14,385 bases of DNA from SFJ001 sp045118955 (GCA_045118955.1 JBGVKB010000029.1:1-14385); one strand, 5' to 3'; positions 1 through 6,207 are shown, counted from the first letter of the stretch. The notes: a model not told the origin generated them from the sequence alone. Made by a program: numbers and translations.

Positions 1-649
<649 letters not shown>

Positions 650-692
650 GCGTTACGCCTGCCTGTACGCGCCCTAGCTGAATCAAGCACCG

Positions 693-728
693 CAGCCCCC
701 CACGGGTTTTCCGTGGGGGGCTGTTTTT
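693..728 (+). terminator. Intrinsic terminator of nifJ
   Basis: A perfect 13-bp GC-rich stem (693-705 pairing with 711-723) with a 5-nt loop (GTTTT) is followed by a T5 tract and a further GTTTT. It lies 44 nt after the nifJ stop. Confidence 0.95.
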
Positions 729-748
729 GTTTTGACGATTGGGCGCGC

Positions 749-800
749 TTTGCGCTGTGTCCTGATACCGCTTCATTTTGGTAAAATAAAACAGCGCAAA
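749..800. repeat. 10-bp perfect inverted repeat upstream of yitT
   Basis: TTTGCGCTGT (749-758) and its exact reverse complement ACAGCGCAAA (791-800) are separated by 32 bp and end 18 bp before the yitT -35 box. The right arm overlaps a second weak hairpin (788-794 with 807-813) that runs into a T tract. It could be an operator pair for a regulator of the promoter at 819, or a second 3' hairpin for nifJ readthrough. No protein-binding evidence is available. Confidence 0.4.
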
Positions 801-818
801 AACGTCCTGTTTTTTTGG

Positions 819-847
819 TTGACGCGCGTTTCCCGCATCGCTATAAT
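819..847 (+). promoter_or_regulatory. Sigma-A promoter of yitT / leader RNA
   Basis: The -35 box TTGACG (819-824), a 17-bp spacer and a perfect -10 TATAAT (842-847) are present. The start of transcription is predicted near 854, about 140 nt upstream of the yitT start codon. Confidence 0.9.
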
Positions 848-853
848 GAGAAG

Positions 854-993
854 CGACAGGGAGTTGGCGCAAAACGGGCGCCCCCAACGGCAGATGAATC
901 ACGAGCAGCAGCCAGACCGGCGAGGCGTCCCTGTGCCAACGGTCGGGCTGCTGCTTTTTGTTATTCTGGTAAAGTGATGAAAGGGACACTGGA
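854..993 (+). promoter_or_regulatory. Structured 5' leader of yitT with internal terminator (candidate attenuator, riboswitch or small RNA)
   Basis: The leader starts at the predicted transcription start. GTTGG (863-867) can pair with CCAAC (884-888). ACAGGGA (856-862) at the very 5' end is complementary to TCCCTGT (928-934), which lies in the loop of the terminator hairpin, giving a possible pseudoknot. GTTGGC (863-868) is also complementary to GCCAAC (935-940) in the same loop, so alternative pairings compete. I could not match it to a riboswitch class I know. A short RNA ending near 960 would serve equally well as an explanation. Confidence 0.5.
904..959 (+). terminator. Intrinsic terminator inside the yitT leader
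   Basis: AGCAGCAGCC (904-913) pairs perfectly with GGCTGCTGCT (946-955). After one A/G mismatch the stem continues with 4 bp (915-918 with 941-944). The loop is 22 nt. The T tract runs 955-959, followed by GTTATT. It lies between promoter 819-847 and the start codon at 994. Confidence 0.8.
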
Positions 994-1857
994 ATGCGAG
1001 AGAAAAACAACGGACTGATGCGTGATCTGACCATGGAGGCGGCGGGCGCAGCGCTGTACGCCATGGGTCTGTGCCTATTTGCGGTGAACGGCGGCTTTGC
1101 CACCGGCGGCGTGACCGGCATCACCCTGATGATCAACCACTACACCGGCCTGCCGCTGGGCGCGCTGACCATCGCCATCAACGTGCCGGTGGTGCTGTGT
1201 ACCTTCCGCAGCCTTGGGCGGGACTTCCTCATCCGCAGCCTGCGGGCCATTGCCTTCATCAGCTTCTTCACCGATTTTGTGTTTCCTCTCCTCCCTTCCT
1301 ACGAGGGCGATCCCCTGCTGGCCAGCGTGTTCACCGGACTGCTGGTGGGCGCGGGCATGGGCATCATCTACACCCGGGGAGGCTCCACCGGCGGCGTGGA
1401 TTTCGTGGTGGCTGCGGTGCGCAAGCACAACCCCTATTTGAGTTTCGGTCAGATCACCGCCGTGATGGACGCGGTCATCATTTTGGGCGGCTGGCCGGTG
1501 TACGGCAGCATGGACGCGGTGCTTTACGGCTTGATCGTCACCTTTGCCGCCACGGTGGTGATGGATCGGGTGGTCAACGGCTCGGTGAGCGGCAAGATGG
1601 CGCTGGTGGTGAGCAAGCACGGACAGGCCATCGCCGACGCCATCAGCGCCGAGGTGGATCGGGGCGCGACCCTGCTGCCCGCCACCGGCGCCTACACCGG
1701 GCAGGGGCTGGATCTGCTGATGTGCGCCTGCAGCAAGATCGAGATCGCCAAGGTGCGGCGCATCGCCTTCCGGGTGGACCCCCATGCCATGGTGATGATC
1801 TGCGATGCTGCCGAGGTCATGGGTGAGGGCTTTGTTCCCCCGGAGACCGGCGCGTAA
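994..1857 (+). CDS. YitT family membrane protein (DUF161 + DUF2179)
   Basis: This is a 287-residue integral membrane protein of the YitT family, whose substrate or role is not firmly established. Hydrophobic segments fill about residues 15-195, with the glycine-rich family motifs GGFATGGVTG (33-42) and RGGSTGGVDF (128-137). Residues about 200-280 form the soluble C-terminal DUF2179 domain (KMALVVSKHG... GAYTGQG... RRIAFRVDP). Length and domain order are normal for the family. The ATG at 994 is preceded by an AAAGGGA-like ribosome site about 10 nt upstream, and the first helix follows directly. It is a single-gene unit: own promoter at 819, leader terminator at 904-959, and a bidirectional terminator after the stop. 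Control by transcription attenuation is an inference from the leader. Family assignment is secure; function is not. Confidence 0.93.
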   Translation: MREKNNGLMRDLTMEAAGAALYAMGLCLFAVNGGFATGGVTGITLMINHYTGLPLGALTIAINVPVVLCTFRSLGRDFLIRSLRAIAFISFFTDFVFPLLPSYEGDPLLASVFTGLLVGAGMGIIYTRGGSTGGVDFVVAAVRKHNPYLSFGQITAVMDAVIILGGWPVYGSMDAVLYGLIVTFAATVVMDRVVNGSVSGKMALVVSKHGQAIADAISAEVDRGATLLPATGAYTGQGLDLLMCACSKIEIAKVRRIAFRVDPHAMVMICDAAEVMGEGFVPPETGA

Positions 1858-1870
1858 ATTCAACAAAACA

Positions 1871-1912
1871 CAAAACGCCCGGGGCCTCATGGAGAGGGCC
1901 TCGGGCGTTTTG
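1871..1912. terminator. Bidirectional terminator between yitT and gltS
   Basis: A stem of about 17 bp (1871-1887 with 1896-1912, two wobble pairs on the + strand) is flanked by A-rich sequence on the left and TTTT on the right. It can end yitT (+) and act as a backup for gltS (-). Confidence 0.85.
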
Positions 1913-1928
1913 TATTGGAGAAAAAACC

Positions 1929-1950
1929 AAAAAGACCGCACGGCCTTTTT
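1929..1950 (-). terminator. Intrinsic terminator of gltS
   Basis: On the minus strand a 9-bp stem (1942-1950 with 1929-1937, one G-U) closes a GTGC loop. The 3' arm ends in T5, followed by GGTTTTTT. It lies about 50 nt beyond the gltS stop. Confidence 0.75.
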
Positions 1951-1999
1951 GATGGGCGCGTTCGCTGTGTGAAGGCGAAACGCTATGTGGAGAAACCGG

Positions 2000-3187
2000 T
2001 CAGGAGAGCATGTTCAGCATCGTGGTGATGGCCAGTGCATTGAAGAAGTCAATGAACATACTGCCGACCATGGGGATGGCAAAGAAGGAAATGGGCGAGG
2101 GGCCGTACTTCTTGGTGACGACCTGCATGTTGGCCATGGCGTTGGAGGTAGCGCCCATGGAGAAGCCGATGAAACCGGCGGTCATGACGGAAGCGTCGTA
2201 GTCGCGGCCCATGATGTTGAACACCACAAAGTAGGCGAACAGGAACATCAGCACGACCTGGACAGCCAGAGTGACGATCATGGGCAGAGCCAGATCGACC
2301 AGCTGCCACAGCTTCAGGCCGGCCAGAGCCATGGACAGGAACAGGTTCAGGGACATATTGCCCACCACGTCGATCTCCTGCTCGGGGAAGTGAACGCCCA
2401 GAGCATCGACCACGTTGCGGACCACAGCGGCCACGACCATCGCGCCGATGTAGCCGGGGAAGGTCAGGCCGGTCAGGGCGGTCAGCTGAGCGCCGACCCA
2501 GTCGCCGATGCCCAGAGCCAGCATCAGCATCATGAAGCCGGTGACAAAGTTGCCGCTGGTGGTGGTGAAGGTCTCACTCTCACCCTCAGCTTCGGAGGCG
2601 CTGCGGTTGGTGCACTCCAGCTTGTGGCGCTCAATACGCATACGAGCGATGGGGCCGCCCATGATGGAGCCGGCCACCAGACCGAAGGTGGCGGCGGCCA
2701 GACCAATGACGGAAGAGCCGGTGATGCCCATGCCGTCCATCAGAGCGCCGTAGGAAGCGGCGGTGCCGGGGCCGCCGATCAGGGGCACGGAACCGACCAG
2801 CAGACCCAGACGGGGGTCACGGCCGAAGGCGCCCATGATGCCGCAGCCGACCACGTTCTGCATAACGGTCAGAACGCAGCCCAGCAGCAGGCACAGCAGC
2901 ACGGCCTTGCCGCCCTTCTTCAGCAGGGGCAGGCTCACGGTGAAGCCGACGGTGGTGAAGAAGATGTTCATGAAGACGGTCTGCAGGGTGGAGTCGAAGT
3001 TGATGTAGGCCACGCCGGTGGCATACAGTACGGTGTTCAGAGCCGCAAAGCACACACCGCCCACCAGAGGAGCGGGGATGCAGTAGCGGTTGAACAGAGG
3101 CACCTTTTCGCAGAGCTTGGTGCCCAGATAGTACAGCACTGCGGCCAGAGCGACCGCATGGTACATATTCAGATTGATTTCGAGCAT
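2000..3187 (-). CDS. gltS: Sodium/glutamate symporter
   Basis: This is a Na+-coupled glutamate uptake carrier of the inner membrane (GltS/ESS family). It has 395 residues, the usual length for the family, with about ten membrane segments. The two re-entrant signature motifs are visible: GGPGTAASYG at 138-147 and GFSMGATSNAMANMQ at 341-355. A hydrophilic central loop (about 181-212) is rich in charged residues and separates the two inverted halves. The frame is open further upstream, but the ATG at 3187 is chosen because MLEINLNMYH is the typical family start and AAGGAG sits just before it at 3200-3195. The gene is transcribed alone on the minus strand. A long structured leader (3188-3358) precedes it, and terminators at 1929-1950 and 1871-1912 follow. 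Identification is confident. Confidence 0.96.
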   Translation of the reverse strand: MLEINLNMYHAVALAAVLYYLGTKLCEKVPLFNRYCIPAPLVGGVCFAALNTVLYATGVAYINFDSTLQTVFMNIFFTTVGFTVSLPLLKKGGKAVLLCLLLGCVLTVMQNVVGCGIMGAFGRDPRLGLLVGSVPLIGGPGTAASYGALMDGMGITGSSVIGLAAATFGLVAGSIMGGPIARMRIERHKLECTNRSASEAEGESETFTTTSGNFVTGFMMLMLALGIGDWVGAQLTALTGLTFPGYIGAMVVAAVVRNVVDALGVHFPEQEIDVVGNMSLNLFLSMALAGLKLWQLVDLALPMIVTLAVQVVLMFLFAYFVVFNIMGRDYDASVMTAGFIGFSMGATSNAMANMQVVTKKYGPSPISFFAIPMVGSMFIDFFNALAITTMLNMLS

Positions 3188-3358
3188 GATCTCTCTCCTT
3201 AACACAAGGGGGCCCATAAAGTTCGGATCCCTGTCCGAGCTGCAGACACCGACAGAGGTCGCTCTGCCTGAAAAAAGCGCAGGCTGAGCCGCCAACATGG
3301 AAGCGGTACGCTCGTGTTGGACTTTTTAGTGCACATTGGTCGTGGTAAGAAATGTCAG
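3188..3358 (-). promoter_or_regulatory. Long structured 5' leader of gltS
   Basis: This is about 170 nt between the predicted start (near 3358) and the gltS ATG, with no gene in it. Hairpins seen on the minus strand are 3292-3297/3315-3320 with an inner 3301-3305/3309-3313, 3253-3257/3262-3266, and 3266-3270/3280-3284. Nearer the start codon, 3231-3235/3251-3255 overlaps both 3253-3257 and a hairpin 3223-3227/3234-3238, so these are mutually exclusive. CCTT/AAGG (3209-3206 with 3200-3197) would mask the ribosome site. I do not recognise a named riboswitch. Confidence 0.4.
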
Positions 3359-3364
3359 CATTTC

Positions 3365-3393
3365 ATTATACAAAAAACCATCCCTTTGCCACA
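3365..3393 (-). promoter_or_regulatory. Candidate promoter of gltS
   Basis: A perfect TATAAT -10 lies on the minus strand (3370-3365). The sequence 17 bp upstream (TGTGGC) is a poor -35. The -10 directly follows the T run of the preceding terminator. Start is predicted near 3358. Confidence 0.5.
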
Positions 3394-3418
3394 GTGTATG
3401 CGGCAAGGGGATGGTTTT
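3374..3418 (-). terminator. Terminator of the acyl-carrier-protein-like gene
   Basis: A 17-bp stem (3374-3390 with 3402-3418, one mismatched or wobble position) has an 11-nt loop. On the minus strand it ends in T6, about 80 nt after the ACP stop. The + strand also has TTTT, so it is partly bidirectional. Confidence 0.85.
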
Positions 3419-3497
3419 AAGCGCGGGATGCACAGTTTGAAAAAATGGTTTTAAAAAAACGATACCACGAAATGGTTGCCGTGCGGGCGGCAAGGGG

Positions 3498-3734
3498 TCA
3501 TTTGAGCTGGTATTCCACCAGATACAGGAGCTGACCGAGGGTCTCGCAGGCGATGAGGTCCTTGTCGTTGATCTCCACCCCGAAGGCCTCCTCCAGCGCG
3601 ATGGACAGGTACATTCGGTCGTAGCTGTCCTTTTCCAGATCCGGCCAGAACCGCGCCGACAGGGTCAGCCGCTCTCTGGGCAGCAGAAATTCCGCCTCAC
3701 ACACATCCAGTGCTTTTTCCAGATCGAATTTCAT
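3498..3734 (-). CDS. Acyl carrier protein-like protein
   Basis: This is a 78-residue small acidic helical protein of the acyl/peptidyl carrier protein type, which carries acyl groups on a 4'-phosphopantetheine arm. The family core is visible: D-S at residues 36-37, where Ser37 is the expected attachment site, followed by ALEEAFGVEI (46-55) and a C-terminal helix. The usual DSL motif is DSY here. Length matches ordinary ACPs. The ATG at 3734 is chosen because AGGAGG sits 8-13 nt upstream (3748-3743). It has its own promoter (3771-3799) and terminator (3374-3418), and no fatty acid or polyketide genes adjoin it, so its partner enzymes cannot be named. It may be an auxiliary ACP rather than the main fatty acid synthesis AcpP. 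Family is fairly sure; role unknown. Confidence 0.85.
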   Translation of the reverse strand: MKFDLEKALDVCEAEFLLPRERLTLSARFWPDLEKDSYDRMYLSIALEEAFGVEINDKDLIACETLGQLLYLVEYQLK

Positions 3735-3770
3735 GGCAGTACCCTCCTGAAACGATGGTTCATCAGCACC

Positions 3771-3799
3771 AGTATACCACGCCCGCCGCCTGCGGACAA
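3771..3799 (-). promoter_or_regulatory. Sigma-A promoter of the ACP-like gene
   Basis: On the minus strand there is TTGTCC (3799-3794), a 17-bp spacer and TATACT (3776-3771). Start is predicted at about 3764, 30 nt before the ACP ATG. Confidence 0.75.
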
Positions 3800-3811
3800 G
3801 GCGCGCAGGAC

Positions 3812-3854
3812 AAAGAAACCGCCCACCTCTTCTGCCACAAAGAGGTGGGCGGTT
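3812..3854 (-). terminator. Intrinsic terminator (3' end of the candidate small RNA)
   Basis: A perfect 14-bp stem (3817-3830 with 3841-3854) with a 10-nt loop is followed on the minus strand by TTTCTTTG. Confidence 0.75.
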
Positions 3855-3920
3855 CCTGTTCGGTGTGAAAAATGGAAAAAAGGAGGATCGATCGTGGGGC
3901 AAGGTGCGGTTCCTGCCCCA

Positions 3921-3962
3921 AACAAAACAAAGGCGCAGACAGGTCTCCCTGACAGCACCTTT
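3921..3962 (-). terminator. Early intrinsic terminator within the candidate small RNA
   Basis: On the minus strand AAAGGTGC (3962-3955) pairs with GCGCCTTT (3936-3929, one wobble). After a small internal loop, CAGG/CCTG is closed by a GAGA tetraloop. A T-rich run (TTTGTTTTGTT) follows. Confidence 0.65.
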
Positions 3963-3976
3963 GCTTTGCTGTAGCA

Positions 3977-4005
3977 AGTATAGTCCCCTTTGTGATAAAT
4001 GTCAA
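3977..4005 (-). promoter_or_regulatory. Consensus sigma-A promoter driving the 3812-3970 unit
   Basis: On the minus strand there is a perfect -35 TTGACA (4005-4000), a 17-bp spacer and -10 TATACT (3982-3977). Start is predicted at about 3970. It is among the best promoters in the window, yet the nearest start codon is over 230 nt away with two terminators between. Confidence 0.85.
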
Positions 4006-4026
4006 TCATCTTGGAGGATATTTGTA

Positions 4027-4058
4027 CAAAAGTGCCAGTAATTTGTTGAAACGGCACT
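4027..4058 (-). terminator. Weak candidate terminator of the AlaX-trmB operon
   Basis: On the minus strand AGTGCC (4058-4053) pairs with GGCACT (4036-4031) across a 16-nt loop, then TTTG. It lies 24 nt past the trmB stop. The stem is short, so termination may be inefficient. Confidence 0.35.
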
Positions 4059-4081
4059 GCAAAACCGGATGATTTTGGGGC

Positions 4082-4819
4082 TTACAGGGTCTGGACGTCC
4101 GCCTTGTCCACCAGCTTATCATACTTGGCGCAGATGGCGGCATCCTCGGCGCTCAGCTCCCGCTTGACGGCGATCAGCGCCTTGGTGGGGATGCCCTCGG
4201 CGGTGTACATGGCCTCGTGTTCGGTGCGGATGTTCCAGTCCGGCTCATCGGCGTGCAGGTCGCGGGTCATCCACACGATCTCAAAGCCCGCCGCGGGGAA
4301 GTAGCGCAGGCTGTCCTCAAACAGGTCGTCATCGTCGGTCTTGAAGTAGATCTCGCCCTCTGCTTTCAGGAACTCCCGGTACAGGATGAGCTGTTTGGGA
4401 TAGGTCAGGCGGTGCTTTTTATGGCCGGCCTTCTTGTTCCAGGGATTGCAGAAGTTGATGTAGATGCGCTCTACTGTGTCGGTGGGGGCGAAGGCGTTCA
4501 GAATGCGCTCGATGTCCAGCGACATGATCTGCACGTTGTCGGGCAGGCGGCCCGCCTCGGTGTAGATGCGCTCGATGTTGCGCTTGGCGAGGATCAGCAC
4601 CTTGTCGGTGATGTCGATGCCCAGATAGTTGTTCTCGGGGTGCTTCAGGGCAAGGCGAGCCAGAAAGCCGCCCTTGCCGCAGCCCAGCTCCAGATGAATG
4701 GGCTGCTCGCTCCGCACGAACTGGGCGGCCCACTGTCCCTTGTTGGCGATGGGGTCATGGGCGTGGAACGCACAGGCCAGCAGCTCCGGCCGGGCGTAGG
4801 GTTTGAAGCGCATACGCAT
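4082..4819 (-). CDS. trmB: tRNA (guanine-N7-)-methyltransferase
   Basis: This SAM-dependent enzyme makes m7G46 in the variable loop of tRNAs. It has 245 residues with a Rossmann-type methyltransferase fold: motif I LELGCGKGGF (43-52), LGID (67-70), and the TrmB block NFCNPWNKK...HKKHRLT (122-139), then KTDDDDLFEDS and TEHEAMYTAEGIPTKAL near the end. The ATG at 4819 (MRMRFKPYARPEL, the classic family start) is preceded by AAAGGAG with about 9-nt spacing; the frame is open further upstream without such a site. It begins 25 nt after the stop of the AlaX-like gene, so the two form one operon. The usual Asp before PW in the NF-x-D-PW block reads Asn125 here. Assignment is confident. Confidence 0.95.
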   Translation of the reverse strand: MRMRFKPYARPELLACAFHAHDPIANKGQWAAQFVRSEQPIHLELGCGKGGFLARLALKHPENNYLGIDITDKVLILAKRNIERIYTEAGRLPDNVQIMSLDIERILNAFAPTDTVERIYINFCNPWNKKAGHKKHRLTYPKQLILYREFLKAEGEIYFKTDDDDLFEDSLRYFPAAGFEIVWMTRDLHADEPDWNIRTEHEAMYTAEGIPTKALIAVKRELSAEDAAICAKYDKLVDKADVQTL

Positions 4820-4844
4820 GGTTGATTCTCCTTTATCTCGTCGG

Positions 4845-6017
4845 TCAGACGTCTGCAAAAAACTCTTGGATGCGCGCGGGGTCGGTGACCGCGATGCTGC
4901 CGGTACACAGCTCCGGCTTGCCGCCGCCCCGGCCCTCCAGCGCGGCGTTCATCTCCTTGCACAGGCCGCGCACGTCGCCGCCGCTCTGGGCCAGCGCGTA
5001 GGCCAGCCCCTGCCCGCCCTCGCTGAACACCGCACAGGGGCGGCTGGTGCGCTCGGCCAGCGCCAGCGCCAGACGGCGCAGGCTGTCGGGGCTGAGCCCC
5101 TCGGCCAGCAGCACCGGCTGGTCGCCCTCGCTCACCTGCGCAGCGGTGTGGCGGAACACCTGCTGCTCCAGCCGGGCGGCGCGGGCCTTCTGCTCCTCCA
5201 GCTCCTTGGCCTGCCGGGCGGCGGCGGCCGCAAGCTGCCCGTTTTTGGCGCTGAACTGGGCGCGCAGTGCGGCCTGCTCGGTGAGCATCTCGTCAAACAG
5301 CTTCAAGGCGCGGCCGCCGCAGGCGATGGTGATGCGGGTGCCGCCCTTGTAGTTCATGCTGGAGGTCACCTTGATCATGCCGATCTGCCCGGTGTGGGAC
5401 ACATGGGTGCCGCAGCAGGCGCAGCAGTCCGCGCCGGGGATGTCCACGATGCGCACCGCGCCGTCGATGGCCTTCTTGCTGCGGTAGGTCATGGCGGCCA
5501 GCTCGGTGGGGTCGGGATACTCCGCCCGCACAGGCACGTCTGCCCAGATGACCCGGTTGGCCTCCGCCTCGGCGGCGTCCAGCACCTCGGGCGGGATGGG
5601 CAGACTGGTGTCCAGCGTGGTGACCTCCTCGCCGATGTGGAAGCCTACGTTCTCGCACTGCACCATCCGGTGCAGGATGCCGCTGAGCACGTGCTCGCCG
5701 GAGTGCTGCTGCATACTGTCCATGCGATGCTCCATGTCCAGAACGCCCGTGACCTGCGCACCCTGGGGCAGCTCGGCGGCGGTGGTGTGGGTCACCACGC
5801 CGTCCTTCACCTGAACATCCAGCACCTCGATGCCGTTCAGGGTGCCCCGGTCGGCGGGCTGGCCGCCCCCCTCAGGGAAGAAGGCGGTCTGATCCAGCAC
5901 CACACTGTATTGGCCCTTCTTGGCAGGCTCGCAGCGCAGCACGGCGGCGGTAAAGTGGGAGAGCCACGGGTCTGCATCGTACAGGCGGCGGGTCTCGGGG
6001 ACAAGCAGTTCAGCCAT
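4845..6017 (-). CDS. Alanyl-tRNA editing protein with DHHA1 domain (AlaX-like)
   Basis: This is a free-standing relative of the alanyl-tRNA synthetase editing domain, expected to hydrolyse mischarged Ser- or Gly-tRNA(Ala) in the cytoplasm. It has 390 residues. The N-terminal part has the LDQTAFFPEGGGQPAD motif (41-56). The zinc/catalytic histidines are in HSGEH (H105, H109), and the second metal pair is Cys201/His205 in CCGTHV. A glutamate/alanine-rich coiled coil spans about 243-287. The DHHA1 domain occupies about 300-388 with the Gly-rich GGRGGGKPEL. No aminoacylation domain is present. A GTG at 6026 is also in frame, but the ATG at 6017 is preferred because the TGAGGTGA ribosome site sits 5 nt upstream and overlaps that GTG. 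It heads an operon with trmB and is transcribed from 6079-6108. Confidence 0.92.
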   Translation of the reverse strand: MAELLVPETRRLYDADPWLSHFTAAVLRCEPAKKGQYSVVLDQTAFFPEGGGQPADRGTLNGIEVLDVQVKDGVVTHTTAAELPQGAQVTGVLDMEHRMDSMQQHSGEHVLSGILHRMVQCENVGFHIGEEVTTLDTSLPIPPEVLDAAEAEANRVIWADVPVRAEYPDPTELAAMTYRSKKAIDGAVRIVDIPGADCCACCGTHVSHTGQIGMIKVTSSMNYKGGTRITIACGGRALKLFDEMLTEQAALRAQFSAKNGQLAAAAARQAKELEEQKARAARLEQQVFRHTAAQVSEGDQPVLLAEGLSPDSLRRLALALAERTSRPCAVFSEGGQGLAYALAQSGGDVRGLCKEMNAALEGRGGGKPELCTGSIAVTDPARIQEFFADV

Positions 6018-6049
6018 ATCGGTCACCTCATTGGGAAAAGTTCAAGCCG

Positions 6050-6070
6050 CGCGGGCGAACGCCGCCCGCG
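6050..6070 (-). other. GC-rich hairpin in the AlaX leader
   Basis: A perfect 8-bp stem CGCGGGCG/CGCCCGCG (6050-6057 with 6063-6070) with a 5-nt loop lies near the 5' end of the predicted leader (start about 6072). There is no T tract at the stem, so it is not a good terminator. It may stabilise the message. Confidence 0.4.
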
Positions 6071-6078
6071 GCAGTACA

Positions 6079-6108
6079 ATCATACCACATTTCACGCCTT
6101 CCTGTCCC
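6079..6108 (-). promoter_or_regulatory. Candidate promoter of the AlaX-trmB operon
   Basis: On the minus strand there is an extended -10 TGG-TATGAT (-10 at 6084-6079) with GGGACA 18 bp upstream as a weak -35. Start is predicted near 6072. Confidence 0.55.
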
Positions 6109-6116
6109 CCGTACGA

Positions 6117-6145
6117 TGGAAAAAGACGCAAAGTTATTGTATAAT
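6117..6145 (+). promoter_or_regulatory. Candidate promoter of the lipoprotein gene
   Basis: TGGAAA (6117-6122) is a weak -35. After a 17-bp spacer comes a perfect TATAAT (6140-6145). Start is predicted about 6152, divergent from the AlaX promoter. Confidence 0.65.
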
Positions 6146-6207
6146 AAAACCACTTGGCGGCCGGGCGCTGACCCGCCGCCCCGAGAACCGAAAAGGAGGT
6201 GCCCGCC

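Larger units (their letters stand above)
3812..3970 (-). ncRNA. Candidate small RNA with own promoter, three hairpins and exposed CCUCC tract
   Basis: The unit starts at a consensus promoter (3977-4005) and contains three hairpins on the minus strand: 3962-3929, 3919-3896 (GGGGCA with TGCCCC) and 3854-3817. The first and last are followed by T-rich tracts, so products of about 50 nt and about 160 nt are both possible. Between hairpins two and three lies an apparently unpaired CCTCCTTTTTT (3886-3876), complementary to a Shine-Dalgarno sequence. No convincing protein is encoded on the minus strand. A related word CAGGAACCGC occurs twice (near 3915-3907 and 3857-3847). An alternative is an attenuating leader of the ACP gene, but that gene has its own downstream promoter. 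Confidence 0.5.

Noticed and set aside
894..977. A 27-codon open frame on + within the yitT leader with a hydrophobic tail
   Set aside because: It has no ribosome site, and its hydrophobic end is simply a reading of the terminator's CTG repeats and T tract.
1075..1941. A long minus-strand open frame across yitT
   Set aside because: It is antisense to a clear YitT protein, with a His/Gly-rich composition typical of a shadow frame in GC-rich DNA and no family motifs.
1985..3202. A 405-codon + strand open frame across gltS
   Set aside because: Its composition (very rich in His, Gln, Gly) is that of an antisense shadow. GltS on the other strand has complete motifs and a proper ribosome site.
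3188..3298. Upstream extension of the gltS reading frame
   Set aside because: The family start and the AAGGAG site both point to 3187; the extension covers leader hairpins.
3188..3358. T-box or glutamine riboswitch in the gltS leader
   Set aside because: There is no T-box GGGTGG-type antiterminator sequence and no conserved core of the glnA element.
3894..3974. A 26-codon GTG-initiated frame on + preceded by AAAGGAGG
   Set aside because: No + strand promoter is visible, and the same bases are the anti-SD tract and hairpins of the minus-strand unit. The good ribosome site is better explained as the complement of CCUCC.
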